From: Acidobacteriota bacterium
GTDB lineage: Bacteria; Acidobacteriota; Terriglobia; UBA7540
NCBI GenBank assembly: GCA_021789565.1
Contig: JAJYJL010000660.1
Coordinates: 1 to 5,550, forward strand
Length of the DNA stretch: 5,550 nucleotides
Direction: 5' to 3'
How positions within the stretch are numbered: the first letter of the stretch is position 1; every line of letters begins with the position of its first letter. The position numbers and the translations under genes are program-made. The notes under the pieces were generated by a model, which had not been told where the DNA came from, ran no database searches, and saw nothing but the letters and a program-made list of their open reading frames with translations. This document shows, one piece after another, positions 1 through 5,449 of the stretch.

Positions 1-62
1 ATCGGAGTTCGCGCGTTCTTGCCATATCCATCCTGGCCTTAATTGGCAGTGGCTTTTATTCG

Positions 63-104
63 GCCAGCGGGTCCTTGCCTTGATTTTGAGTTGGCCTCGC
101 TGGC
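63..104. repeat. Loose inverted repeat in the region downstream of the hydrolase gene
   Basis: GCCAGCG (63-69) and CGCTGGC (98-104) are perfect 7-bp arms separated by 28 nt. They lie about 110 nt past the nucleoside hydrolase stop. No T-tract follows on either strand, so a terminator role is unsupported. The rest of 1-213 shows nothing I can call. Confidence 0.2.
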
Positions 105-213
105 GGAATGGCTGGCTGGAGACAATCGGGGGTGAGCAGTCTGACGCCATGCACGGCGGGGATTATGTCCCGCCTCGAAACCGTTTGCAAGTGGCTTTCA
201 CGCAGCAGGGATT

Positions 214-1143
214 CTATTGCTTCGGCTCTGGGGCAACCCGCGAAAGGTAGAACTGGAAGAACTTCTGCGGGTCAGTATGCAAAGCGACGGTGGCGTTGGG
301 TGCTTTGTTGTCAACAACGTGAGTGAAGCCGTTTGAGTCGATCTCAACGTTGAGAGGTTGTGTCTGGCTCAGGCCGGGATCGATCACCATGGCCACGGCC
401 ATGGGATCAAACAATGTGGGTGTGCGCTGGTGCCACAGGTTGTATAGGATGGTCAGCGCATCGGTCATTGGCGAGAGGTTGGTAAAGACTCGGTGGCGGT
501 CGGCCCCGTGGAGTTGAAGCATGGCTGTCACGTCGAGCGGAACCATCAGGATGTGAACGCCTGATGCGAACACCTTCTGCGCCGCCGCCGGGTCGGCCGC
601 GATGTTGTATTCCGCAACAGGGGTCGGGTCGTCGCCGTAGCCGTGGTGAATTGCGCCACCCATCAGGACAATCCGGCTTATTTTTTTGGCAATCGCCGGG
701 TCCTTCTGCAAGAGGGCGGCAATATTCGTAAGCGGTCCGATAGCCACGATGGTGGTGGTTCCCGGCTGGCGACGCAGAGTGGCATCCAGAAAGCTGACGG
801 CGCTCTCGGGCCGAAGCTGCGGGCTGCGGAAGCCATCGGCCCAGCGGGTCTGCTCCATCGGTAGAGGCCTGCCGGGCTCTCCTGCCGCAACCGGCACGCG
901 GCGAAGACCGGCCTCCCACAACAGCCTGGCGGCCAGTCGTGCCCGCGCATGAGTGTCACCACTGACGGTTGTCACTCCTAGCAGTTGCAGTTCAGGGCTT
1001 CGAGCGACCAGGGCGAGGGCAAACGCGTCATCAATATCGGTGCCGATATCGGTATCAACCAGGATAGGAATTTTCCTGGGCGGGGCAGCGCGGAGAACAA
1101 GAGGACATGTGAGGAGGAAAAGTAAACAGATCGCTTTTTTCAT
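214..1143 (-). CDS. Exported nucleoside hydrolase (inosine/uridine-preferring family)
   Basis: This 309-residue protein should cleave the N-glycosidic bond of ribonucleosides to give base plus ribose, for nucleoside salvage in the periplasm. Seen: a signal peptide (K2, K3, hydrophobic residues 4-18, likely cleavage near residue 20); the calcium/ribose-binding N-terminal motif DTDIGTDIDDA at 30-40; VLMGGA at 159-164; AEYNIAADPAAA at 177-188; PLDVT at 202-206; and LFDP at 244-247. These are the hallmark blocks of the family in the expected order, and the length is normal. In group I enzymes the last block is usually HD, with His acting as leaving-group acid; here Phe replaces it, so specificity or mechanism may differ. 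The ATG is supported by AGGAGG 10 nt upstream. The gene follows the EF-G-like gene by 51 bp on the same strand, which suggests one transcript. The family call is firm; the substrate cannot be told. Confidence 0.93.
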   Translation of the reverse strand: MKKAICLLFLLTCPLVLRAAPPRKIPILVDTDIGTDIDDAFALALVARSPELQLLGVTTVSGDTHARARLAARLLWEAGLRRVPVAAGEPGRPLPMEQTRWADGFRSPQLRPESAVSFLDATLRRQPGTTTIVAIGPLTNIAALLQKDPAIAKKISRIVLMGGAIHHGYGDDPTPVAEYNIAADPAAAQKVFASGVHILMVPLDVTAMLQLHGADRHRVFTNLSPMTDALTILYNLWHQRTPTLFDPMAVAMVIDPGLSQTQPLNVEIDSNGFTHVVDNKAPNATVALHTDPQKFFQFYLSRVAPEPKQ

Positions 1144-1153
1144 AAGCCCTGCG

Positions 1154-1159
1154 CCTCCT
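1154..1159 (-). promoter_or_regulatory. Strong Shine-Dalgarno of the nucleoside hydrolase gene
   Basis: AGGAGG reads on the minus strand 10 nt before the ATG at 1143. It fixes that start and indicates independent, efficient translation initiation on an mRNA presumably shared with the upstream EF-G-like gene. The 51-bp spacer is GC-rich and shows no obvious promoter or T-tract terminator. Confidence 0.75.
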
Positions 1160-1194
1160 GGCCGGCGCCCGACCGGTCGAATCCGGAAGCCTGC

Positions 1195-3294
1195 TTATTC
1201 TTCTTCTTCCTTGCCGTGACCCGCAGCCCTGGCCTCAGAGACAATCTTGTCAGCAATCTGCTGGGGCACGATGTCGTAATGAGAGTAATCCATTGAATAG
1301 CTTCCGCGCCCTTGCGTCATGGAGGTCAGGTCTGAGGCGTAGGTCAGCATTTCTGCGAGCGGCACCTGTGCTTTGATGACGGTCGAATGGCCTTTGGGCT
1401 CCATACCCTGGATGCGCCCGCGGCGGCTGGTCATGTTGCCCATGATGTCACCGGAATAGTTTTCAGGTACGGTGATTTCCGCGTTCATAATGGGCTCCAG
1501 CAGACAGGGCTTGGCCATTTCCATGCACTTCTTGAAAGCCATCGATCCGGCAATCTTGAAAGCAAGCTCCGAAGAATCGACATCGTGGTAAGAGCCGTCA
1601 TAGAGAATCACCCGGAAGTCCACTACGGGATACCCTGCCAGATAGCCTCGCGTTGCTGATTCCTGTATCCCCTTTTCGACCGCCGGGATGTAATTTCTGG
1701 GGATTGCGCCGCCGAAGATGTCATTGACGAAATCAAAACCTTCGCCGCGCGCCAGCGGCTCCATTTTGATCTTGCAGTCGCCGTATTGGCCATGGCCGCC
1801 CGTTTGCTTCTTGTATTTGCCCTGGGCATCGGCCTTGCCGCGAATCGTCTCCCGGTAGGGGATTTTGGGAGCTTTCAGCGTTACCTCAACGTTGTAACGC
1901 CGTTTGAGTTTTGAGACGGCCACTTCCACATGCTGTTGTCCGGACCCGGAAAGCAGGAATTCTTTGGTCTGCTCATCGCGCGCAAAACGAAGGAGCAGAT
2001 CTTCTTCCAGCATCCGATGGATCGCTGTCGAGAGCTTGTCTTCATCGCCCCGGGACTTCGGCTCGATGGCAAAGGAAATGGCTGGCTCGGCAAGTTTCAC
2101 CTGCGGATAGATAATGGGTGCGTTCTTGTCGCCCAGCGTATCACCGGTCAAGGTTTCTTTGAGCTTTGCCACCACGCCGATGTCGCCCGCACGAAGTTCG
2201 GAAACCGCATTCTGGGCCTTGCCCTGGGGAACAGCGATGTGCGCCAGCCGTTCCGCTACACCGCGGTTGAAGTTCTGGAGCGTCGCCTCACTTTTCACCA
2301 CGCCGGACATCACTTTGAATAGGCTGAGCCGCCCAGCAAAGGGGTCGGCGACAGTTCTAAACACAAAAGCGGAGGCGGGCTCATCGTTTGAGATCTTCCG
2401 CGTAACAGGCTGCCCTCCTTCATGGTCAAGGCCTTCGATCGTCCCTTTGGCTGTTGGCGCGGGCAGATAATCGGCAATAAATTCCAGCAGACCTTGGGTC
2501 CCGATATTCGGCAGGGCCGCGGAGACAACAACCGGGGTCAAACGGTTATGGGCGACCGCCTGCCGGAGTCCCGGCACTAGGTCTTCAACCGGAATCGTAC
2601 CTTTGTCAAAAAATTCCTCCATCAGCTGGTCGTTACCCTCAGCAACCATCTCCACCAGCGCTTCGTGAGCGGTTGTGGCGGCCTCAAGCATGTCTGCGGG
2701 AATGTCGCTGTCTTTGGCCTTGCCGGATCCGTCGCTCTCGTAAAGCGCGGCCCGCATCCTCACCAGATCGATAACCCCGTGGAAATCCTTTTCCTCACCG
2801 ATGGGAAGCTGAACTGGAATCACAGACCGCCCAAAAGCCTCGATAAGCGCATCCAGCGTACGCCGGAAGCTTGCGCGCTCTCGATCCATCTGATTCAACA
2901 CCAGCGTGCGCGGCAGGTCATACTTCTGGCAGAAACCCCAGGTCTTTTCTGTCTGAACCTCCACGCCGCCCACCGCGTGGACCACAAGCAACGCCGCGTC
3001 CGCGGCTTTCAGGGCAGCTTCGGCTTCGTAGAGGAAAATATTGAAGCCGGGGGTGTCAATCAGATTGAATTTCGTACCGTTCCATTCGGCGTTGGCCACG
3101 GAGGCACTGATTGAAAAGCCACGTTCAATCTCCTCTTCGTCGAAGTCGGTAACAGATGTGCCATCGTCCACCTTGCCCAGCCGCGTGGTGACTCCGGCTG
3201 TGTGAAGCATCGCGGAAGCCAATTGTGTTTTCCCGGTATCGGCATGACCCAGCAACGCAACGTTCCGGATATTCTCACCGTCGTAGATTTTCAC
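1195..3294 (-). CDS. Elongation factor G-like translational GTPase (EF-G paralog)
   Basis: A full-length EF-G-type cytoplasmic GTPase, 699 residues from the GTG at 3294 or 702 from a GTG at 3303. I prefer 3294 because GAGGTG lies 6 nt upstream and the protein then begins MKIYDGENIRN, the usual start of this paralog group as I remember it. Domains (699 numbering): GTPase domain about 1-280, beta-barrel II about 300-395, III about 400-475, IV about 476-600 (TGGHGQYG at 498-505, HDVDSS at 570-575), V to about 685, then an acidic KEEEE tail. G motifs: GHADTGKT (16-23), RGFSI (58-62), DTPGF (80-84), NQMD (134-137), SAALPN (258-263). Classical EF-G has RGITI, DTPGH and NKxD, so switch I Thr, the catalytic His and the NKxD Lys are all changed. 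It is thus an accessory 'EF-G-like' protein rather than the main fusA product. No str-operon neighbours (rpsL, rpsG, tuf) are present. Its exact role is unknown; translocation, ribosome recycling or a stress function are possible. Confidence 0.93.
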   Translation of the reverse strand: MKIYDGENIRNVALLGHADTGKTQLASAMLHTAGVTTRLGKVDDGTSVTDFDEEEIERGFSISASVANAEWNGTKFNLIDTPGFNIFLYEAEAALKAADAALLVVHAVGGVEVQTEKTWGFCQKYDLPRTLVLNQMDRERASFRRTLDALIEAFGRSVIPVQLPIGEEKDFHGVIDLVRMRAALYESDGSGKAKDSDIPADMLEAATTAHEALVEMVAEGNDQLMEEFFDKGTIPVEDLVPGLRQAVAHNRLTPVVVSAALPNIGTQGLLEFIADYLPAPTAKGTIEGLDHEGGQPVTRKISNDEPASAFVFRTVADPFAGRLSLFKVMSGVVKSEATLQNFNRGVAERLAHIAVPQGKAQNAVSELRAGDIGVVAKLKETLTGDTLGDKNAPIIYPQVKLAEPAISFAIEPKSRGDEDKLSTAIHRMLEEDLLLRFARDEQTKEFLLSGSGQQHVEVAVSKLKRRYNVEVTLKAPKIPYRETIRGKADAQGKYKKQTGGHGQYGDCKIKMEPLARGEGFDFVNDIFGGAIPRNYIPAVEKGIQESATRGYLAGYPVVDFRVILYDGSYHDVDSSELAFKIAGSMAFKKCMEMAKPCLLEPIMNAEITVPENYSGDIMGNMTSRRGRIQGMEPKGHSTVIKAQVPLAEMLTYASDLTSMTQGRGSYSMDYSHYDIVPQQIADKIVSEARAAGHGKEEEE

Positions 3295-3300
3295 GAGAGA

Positions 3301-3306
3301 CACCTC
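3301..3306 (-). promoter_or_regulatory. Shine-Dalgarno that decides the EF-G-like start
   Basis: GAGGTG on the minus strand sits 6 nt before the GTG at 3294. Its last three bases are themselves the alternative in-frame GTG at 3301-3303. The alternative start has no comparable purine motif at proper spacing (only AAAGTGT about 7 nt upstream), so the shorter protein is favoured. Confidence 0.55.
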
Positions 3307-3358
3307 ACACTTTCAGGGTTTACCTCTTTACTTTATTAAGGCTTCGGAGCAACGTCGC

Positions 3359-3388
3359 ATCCTAACACAGCTTTTCGGCAGGGTTCAA
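3359..3388 (-). promoter_or_regulatory. Candidate sigma70-type promoter for the EF-G-like / hydrolase unit
   Basis: On the minus strand TTGAAC (3388-3383) and TAGGAT (3364-3359) are separated by 18 bp, with 4 of 6 matches to each consensus hexamer. A start near 3352 would give a leader of roughly 57 nt before the GTG at 3294. The match is modest and could be chance. It lies in the only sizeable gap upstream of the EF-G-like gene. Confidence 0.3.
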
Positions 3389-3468
3389 CGCTCAAGGAAA
3401 GGAAACACCTTTGCTGAAAATCATGGTCCGGGCGGCACCAACGAGTTTCGCAATACTTTCTCCTTTTC

Positions 3469-3783
3469 CTAATCAAGATCGAAATCGCGAGAGGGCCGGA
3501 CGACCGGCTCATCCTTGGACCTTCTGAGGGCCTCTTCAAACTTCTTATCGAGCAGTTGAGCTTTGGATTTTTCGTCTTCAGCACTCCTGCGAAACAGGGC
3601 CTCGCGCCGGGCTCTTTCCTTTTCAAGCAACTGCGAGGAGTGATCGATATCAGGGGCCTCGGCTTTTCTGGGCTGCTGCCCGTGCCAGATCACTTTGCCG
3701 AGAGAGACGTCAATTTTCAGACGCGCGCCGCAGCATGGACATTCCAACTCAATCTCGCCGCGCTCGTCTCGGGTTGAAACCAT
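3469..3783 (-). CDS. Small conserved-looking protein: CPCC zinc-knuckle-like N-terminus plus charged helix
   Basis: A 104-residue soluble protein of unknown function. Seen: residues 11-22 read IELECPCCGARL, a CxxC-type knuckle (C15, C17, C18) typical of half a zinc ribbon; there is no second cysteine pair, though H34 and H48 could be further ligands. Residues about 50-90 are rich in Glu, Lys, Arg and Leu and should form a helix or coiled coil; the C-terminus is acidic (FDLD). No signal peptide or membrane segment is visible. I recall similar CPCCG-plus-charged-helix hypothetical proteins from Acidobacteriota, but know no function. The ATG at 3783 has no Shine-Dalgarno; a well-spaced promoter places the transcript start at or next to this ATG (see 3790-3818). 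The EF-G-like gene follows on the same strand after about 170 bp, so co-transcription is possible but not required. Metal or nucleic-acid binding would be speculation. Confidence 0.75.
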   Translation of the reverse strand: MVSTRDERGEIELECPCCGARLKIDVSLGKVIWHGQQPRKAEAPDIDHSSQLLEKERARREALFRRSAEDEKSKAQLLDKKFEEALRRSKDEPVVRPSRDFDLD

Positions 3784-3789
3784 GGGAAA

Positions 3790-3818
3790 ATGCTACGCCG
3801 CGTGATGTCTGATGTCAA
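3790..3818 (-). promoter_or_regulatory. Sigma70-type promoter of the 104-residue gene, predicting a leaderless mRNA
   Basis: On the minus strand a perfect TTGACA (3818-3813) is followed after exactly 17 bp by TAGCAT (3795-3790, 4 of 6 matches to TATAAT). The usual 6-8 nt from the -10 to the transcript start lands at or within a base or two of the ATG at 3783. That would explain why this gene has no ribosome binding site. The hexamers and spacer are directly visible; the start point is inferred. Confidence 0.6.
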
Positions 3819-3856
3819 ACACGGGGGCCAGTTGGCTTAGGCCAGGCATGGCCGCC

Positions 3857-3872
3857 TGCCTTGGAAAAGGCA
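3857..3872. repeat. Small perfect hairpin, 6-bp stem with GGAA loop
   Basis: TGCCTT (3857-3862) and AAGGCA (3867-3872) form a perfect inverted repeat around a GGAA loop, in the gap between the DUF4097 gene and the 104-residue gene. No T-tract follows on either strand, so it is not a standard terminator. It may be chance or part of the 3' processing of the DUF4097 transcript. Confidence 0.3.
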
Positions 3873-3884
3873 TTCCTGAAGCTT

Positions 3885-3921
3885 AAAAAAGAGAGGTCCC
3901 GCACCGGCGATGCGCACTCTT
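3885..3921 (-). terminator. Possible intrinsic terminator downstream of the DUF4097 gene
   Basis: On the minus strand an inner stem CGCATC/GGTGCG (3914-3909 with 3905-3900, one G-U pair, 3-nt loop) is enclosed by AAGAG/CTCTT (3921-3917 with 3893-3889). The outer stem runs into a six-T tract (3890-3885). It lies about 90 nt beyond the DUF4097 stop and before the promoter of the next gene, where a terminator is expected. The internal loop between the stems makes it imperfect. Confidence 0.35.
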
Positions 3922-4006
3922 AAACCGTATCCGGCCTGGCCAAAATGAGGTCGTGAAATGATTTAGAACTAACTTGCGCATTGACTGCCGGAGTTTCGGC
4001 GTTCCG

Positions 4007-4966
4007 TCATGCTACCCAGTCGATGTCGATATTTCCCGAAACCGTACTGACATCCAGAAGAAACCCGCCGTTCCCTGCTTTTCCTATAATTTCCTGTTTA
4101 TTGACTGTTCCATGGAGCGTCAAAGCCCGAGTGGTAGAGATGCTTCCGGAAACGGTATGTGCGTGGAGATCGAACCCCATGTTGGGAGGCACTCGCGCCG
4201 CGACGTTGCCCGACACCGTTTCCAGATACCAGGGAGATTGCCCGCCACCCTCTGCCATAATCGCGCCGCTCGCGGTCCTCGCATACACAAGGCCTCGAAC
4301 CTGTTTCAGCGTGATGTTTCCTGATGCCGCGCTGACGTGTGCATCTGCCACACCTGTCTGTTCTATCGTCACATCGCCGCTGCCCGTGGACACACGCACA
4401 CTGCCTCCGACTCCCCTCGCATGGATTGAACCACTGCCAGTAGAAGCTCGCACGGCCCCCTTCACCGTTTCCACAACAATTTTCCCGGAGCCGATAGTAG
4501 CCTGCACGCTCCCCCCAATGTTTGAAGCTCTGATGTCCCCGGAACCTGTCGAAGCCTCAAGCGAGCGGGAGATGCCATCAATCGTCTGGTTTCCGGAACC
4601 CGTTCTAGATCTGACCTGGGCGTTCGCAGGAACCACCAACTCATAACTGATGGATACGTTACGTTGCATGCTGGGTTCAGCAACGTGTCCGATCCTGATG
4701 ACGTTCCTGTCCTGTTCAAGAGGCGGATGCGACTCAAGATAGGCCACCTTTCTCTCGGCTTCGTCGTTTGAAAAGATTCCGCCCCACGCCCGGATTGTGC
4801 CCTTCACCTCAACTGTGGAGTTCCCGCCAGTACGCACGGTGATACTTCCGGCGCCCGTTTGGAGGCTCAAGTCAACGGGGCCAGTCACCTTCAAAGAGCG
4901 CTGGAAGTGCCCTTCGGCGGCGGAAGCCATGGTTGAGACCGCTAGACAAGTTGCCGCTAATGCCAT
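4007..4966 (-). CDS. Exported DUF4097-type beta-solenoid repeat protein
   Basis: From the ATG at 4966 this encodes 319 residues; a TTG at 5029 would give 340 (numbering below is for the longer form). Residues about 22-38 form a hydrophobic segment ending MASAAEG, a likely signal peptide cleaved after ASA, so the protein should be periplasmic or surface-exposed. Residues 45-140 hold a first beta region and a charged stretch (SNDEAERKVAYLES). From 143 to the end, TGSG/TxSG turns each followed by a short beta strand recur, with the SG glycine at 146, 164, 182, 200, 218, 237, 255, 274, 295 and 332. This 18-19-residue period is the signature of a parallel beta-helix of the DUF4097 (adhesin-like) type. 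No catalytic residues or anchor are seen; function is unknown. The start is uncertain: a stop lies directly upstream of the TTG, neither start has a good Shine-Dalgarno, and the ATG form has no basic residue before the hydrophobic core. Confidence 0.87.
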   Translation of the reverse strand: MALAATCLAVSTMASAAEGHFQRSLKVTGPVDLSLQTGAGSITVRTGGNSTVEVKGTIRAWGGIFSNDEAERKVAYLESHPPLEQDRNVIRIGHVAEPSMQRNVSISYELVVPANAQVRSRTGSGNQTIDGISRSLEASTGSGDIRASNIGGSVQATIGSGKIVVETVKGAVRASTGSGSIHARGVGGSVRVSTGSGDVTIEQTGVADAHVSAASGNITLKQVRGLVYARTASGAIMAEGGGQSPWYLETVSGNVAARVPPNMGFDLHAHTVSGSISTTRALTLHGTVNKQEIIGKAGNGGFLLDVSTVSGNIDIDWVA

Positions 4967-4982
4967 CAAACACTTAGATACG

Positions 4983-5011
4983 TTTATACACCCATGGGTT
5001 GCGGTTGTCCC
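4983..5011 (-). promoter_or_regulatory. Candidate promoter close to the DUF4097 start
   Basis: On the minus strand GGGACA (5011-5006, 4 of 6) and TATAAA (4988-4983, 5 of 6) are exactly 17 bp apart. Transcription would begin near 4976, about 10 nt before the ATG at 4966, favouring that ATG over the TTG at 5029, which would lie upstream of the transcript start. It sits where the insertion-sequence debris appears to meet the gene. Confidence 0.42.
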
Positions 5012-5061
5012 GTGGGCTGAGACAAACAATTAAGATACTGCGTGCCGTTCGCTGGAATTTG

Positions 5062-5089
5062 ATTGTACAGCGAGCGGGTTTTCCTGCAA
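5062..5089 (-). promoter_or_regulatory. Alternative upstream promoter candidate for the DUF4097 gene
   Basis: On the minus strand TTGCAG (5089-5084, 3 of 6) is followed after 16 bp by TACAAT (5067-5062, 5 of 6). A start near 5055 would give a leader of about 90 nt to the ATG at 4966, or about 26 nt to the TTG at 5029. The -10 is good and the -35 weak. It competes with the candidate at 4983-5011. Confidence 0.28.
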
Positions 5090-5097
5090 GATGGCCC

Positions 5098-5159
5098 CCG
5101 GCTGGTGAAGCGCAGGCAGGCTCTGCGGGAGAGCAACCCGCCAAGGAATAGCCAGCCGG
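5098..5159. repeat. Imperfect GC-rich palindrome of about 62 bp
   Basis: CCGGCTGG (5098-5105) and CCAGCCGG (5152-5159) are perfect 8-bp inverted arms. Inside them GCGGG (5125-5129) and CCCGC (5137-5141) form a second stem around a 7-nt loop, with unequal unpaired stretches of 19 and 10 nt between the stems. No gene is recognisable here. It lies just past the stop of the decayed transposase. I recall the translated form of this segment (around GYSLAGCSPAEP) as a recurrent small 'hypothetical protein' in several phyla, which would fit a dispersed repeat or an IS-linked structured element; that memory is unverified. Confidence 0.45.
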
Positions 5160-5200
5160 AAACTCATCGAAATGATAGATTTCGCCAGGCCTGAGAAAAC

Positions 5201-5449
5201 TCATAAAGAACCATGGCGCGCAGCGGCCTCCTGCTGGTTTTGAGCCAGCACGCTGTGCTCGAACTCTGTCGGCGGCAAGTGGCCGAGCGCCGAGCGCAGG
5301 CGTTAGGGGTTGTAAACCTTTTCCAGAAACGTGCCGATGCCCCTGCGGGCCTCGGCCAGGTTGCGATATTCGGTGCGGTAAACCTCTTCGTATTTCAGCG
5401 TCTTGATGAACGACTCTCACACCGCGTTGGCGAAAGCTGTCAACTACAC
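5201..5449 (-). pseudogene. Decayed C-terminal part of an IS3-family transposase (OrfB, rve integrase type)
   Basis: Read on the minus strand from about 5434 to the TGA at 5203-5201, the frame gives NAV-stop-ESFIKTLKYEEVYRTEYR, then NLAEARRGIGTFLEKVYNP-stop, then RLRSALGHLPPTEFEHS, ending EAAARHGSL. This is the classic end of an IS3-type DDE transposase; the Glu of ESF (GAG, 5416-5414) is the third catalytic acid. Two in-frame stops (TGA 5419-5417, probably from a Cys codon; TAA 5305-5303, probably from Gln or Lys) break it. Upstream of about 5435 the similarity fades and more stops occur (5446-5444, 5485-5483, 5521-5519, 5530-5528); the first two catalytic Asp blocks are not seen. It cannot encode an active enzyme. 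It is transcribed toward the DUF4097 gene. Terminal inverted repeats and a target duplication were not found. Confidence 0.85.

Noticed and set aside
63..104. Inverted repeat considered as the terminator of the hydrolase transcript
   Set aside because: The loop is 28 nt and no T-tract follows on the minus strand; it is listed only as a loose repeat.
108..326. Plus-strand open frame of 72 residues at the left edge
   Set aside because: It overlaps the hydrolase 3' end, has no Shine-Dalgarno or recognisable domain and has shadow-like composition.
407..962. Alternative minus-strand frames of 170 and 94 residues inside the nucleoside hydrolase gene
   Set aside because: The hydrolase frame holds all family motifs, a signal peptide and a Shine-Dalgarno; the others are Arg/Pro/Ser-rich shadows.
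1160..1194. GC-rich self-complementary bits (GACCGGTC, GGCGCC) between the EF-G-like and hydrolase genes, considered as a terminator
   Set aside because: There is no T-tract and the stems are short; the 51-bp spacing with a strong Shine-Dalgarno fits an operon better.
1930..3114. Several plus-strand and shifted-frame open frames of 68-149 residues inside the EF-G-like gene
   Set aside because: They overlap a full-length, motif-complete gene, have no domain features and reflect GC-rich codon bias.
3336..3626. Minus-strand open frame of 96 residues overlapping the 3' end of the CPCC gene
   Set aside because: It is out of frame with the CPCC protein, has no family features and would overlap it heavily on the same strand.
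3981..4646. Plus-strand open frame of 221 residues lying opposite the DUF4097 gene
   Set aside because: It is a mirror of the repeat codons of the DUF4097 gene; it has low-complexity Pro/Thr/Val composition, no recognisable domain, and the opposite strand has a clear protein family.
4974..5420. Minus-strand open frame of 148 residues spanning the transposase remnant and the DUF4097 upstream region
   Set aside because: Its first part is the transposase read out of frame and its second part covers the palindrome; it resembles recurrent spurious predictions rather than a real protein.
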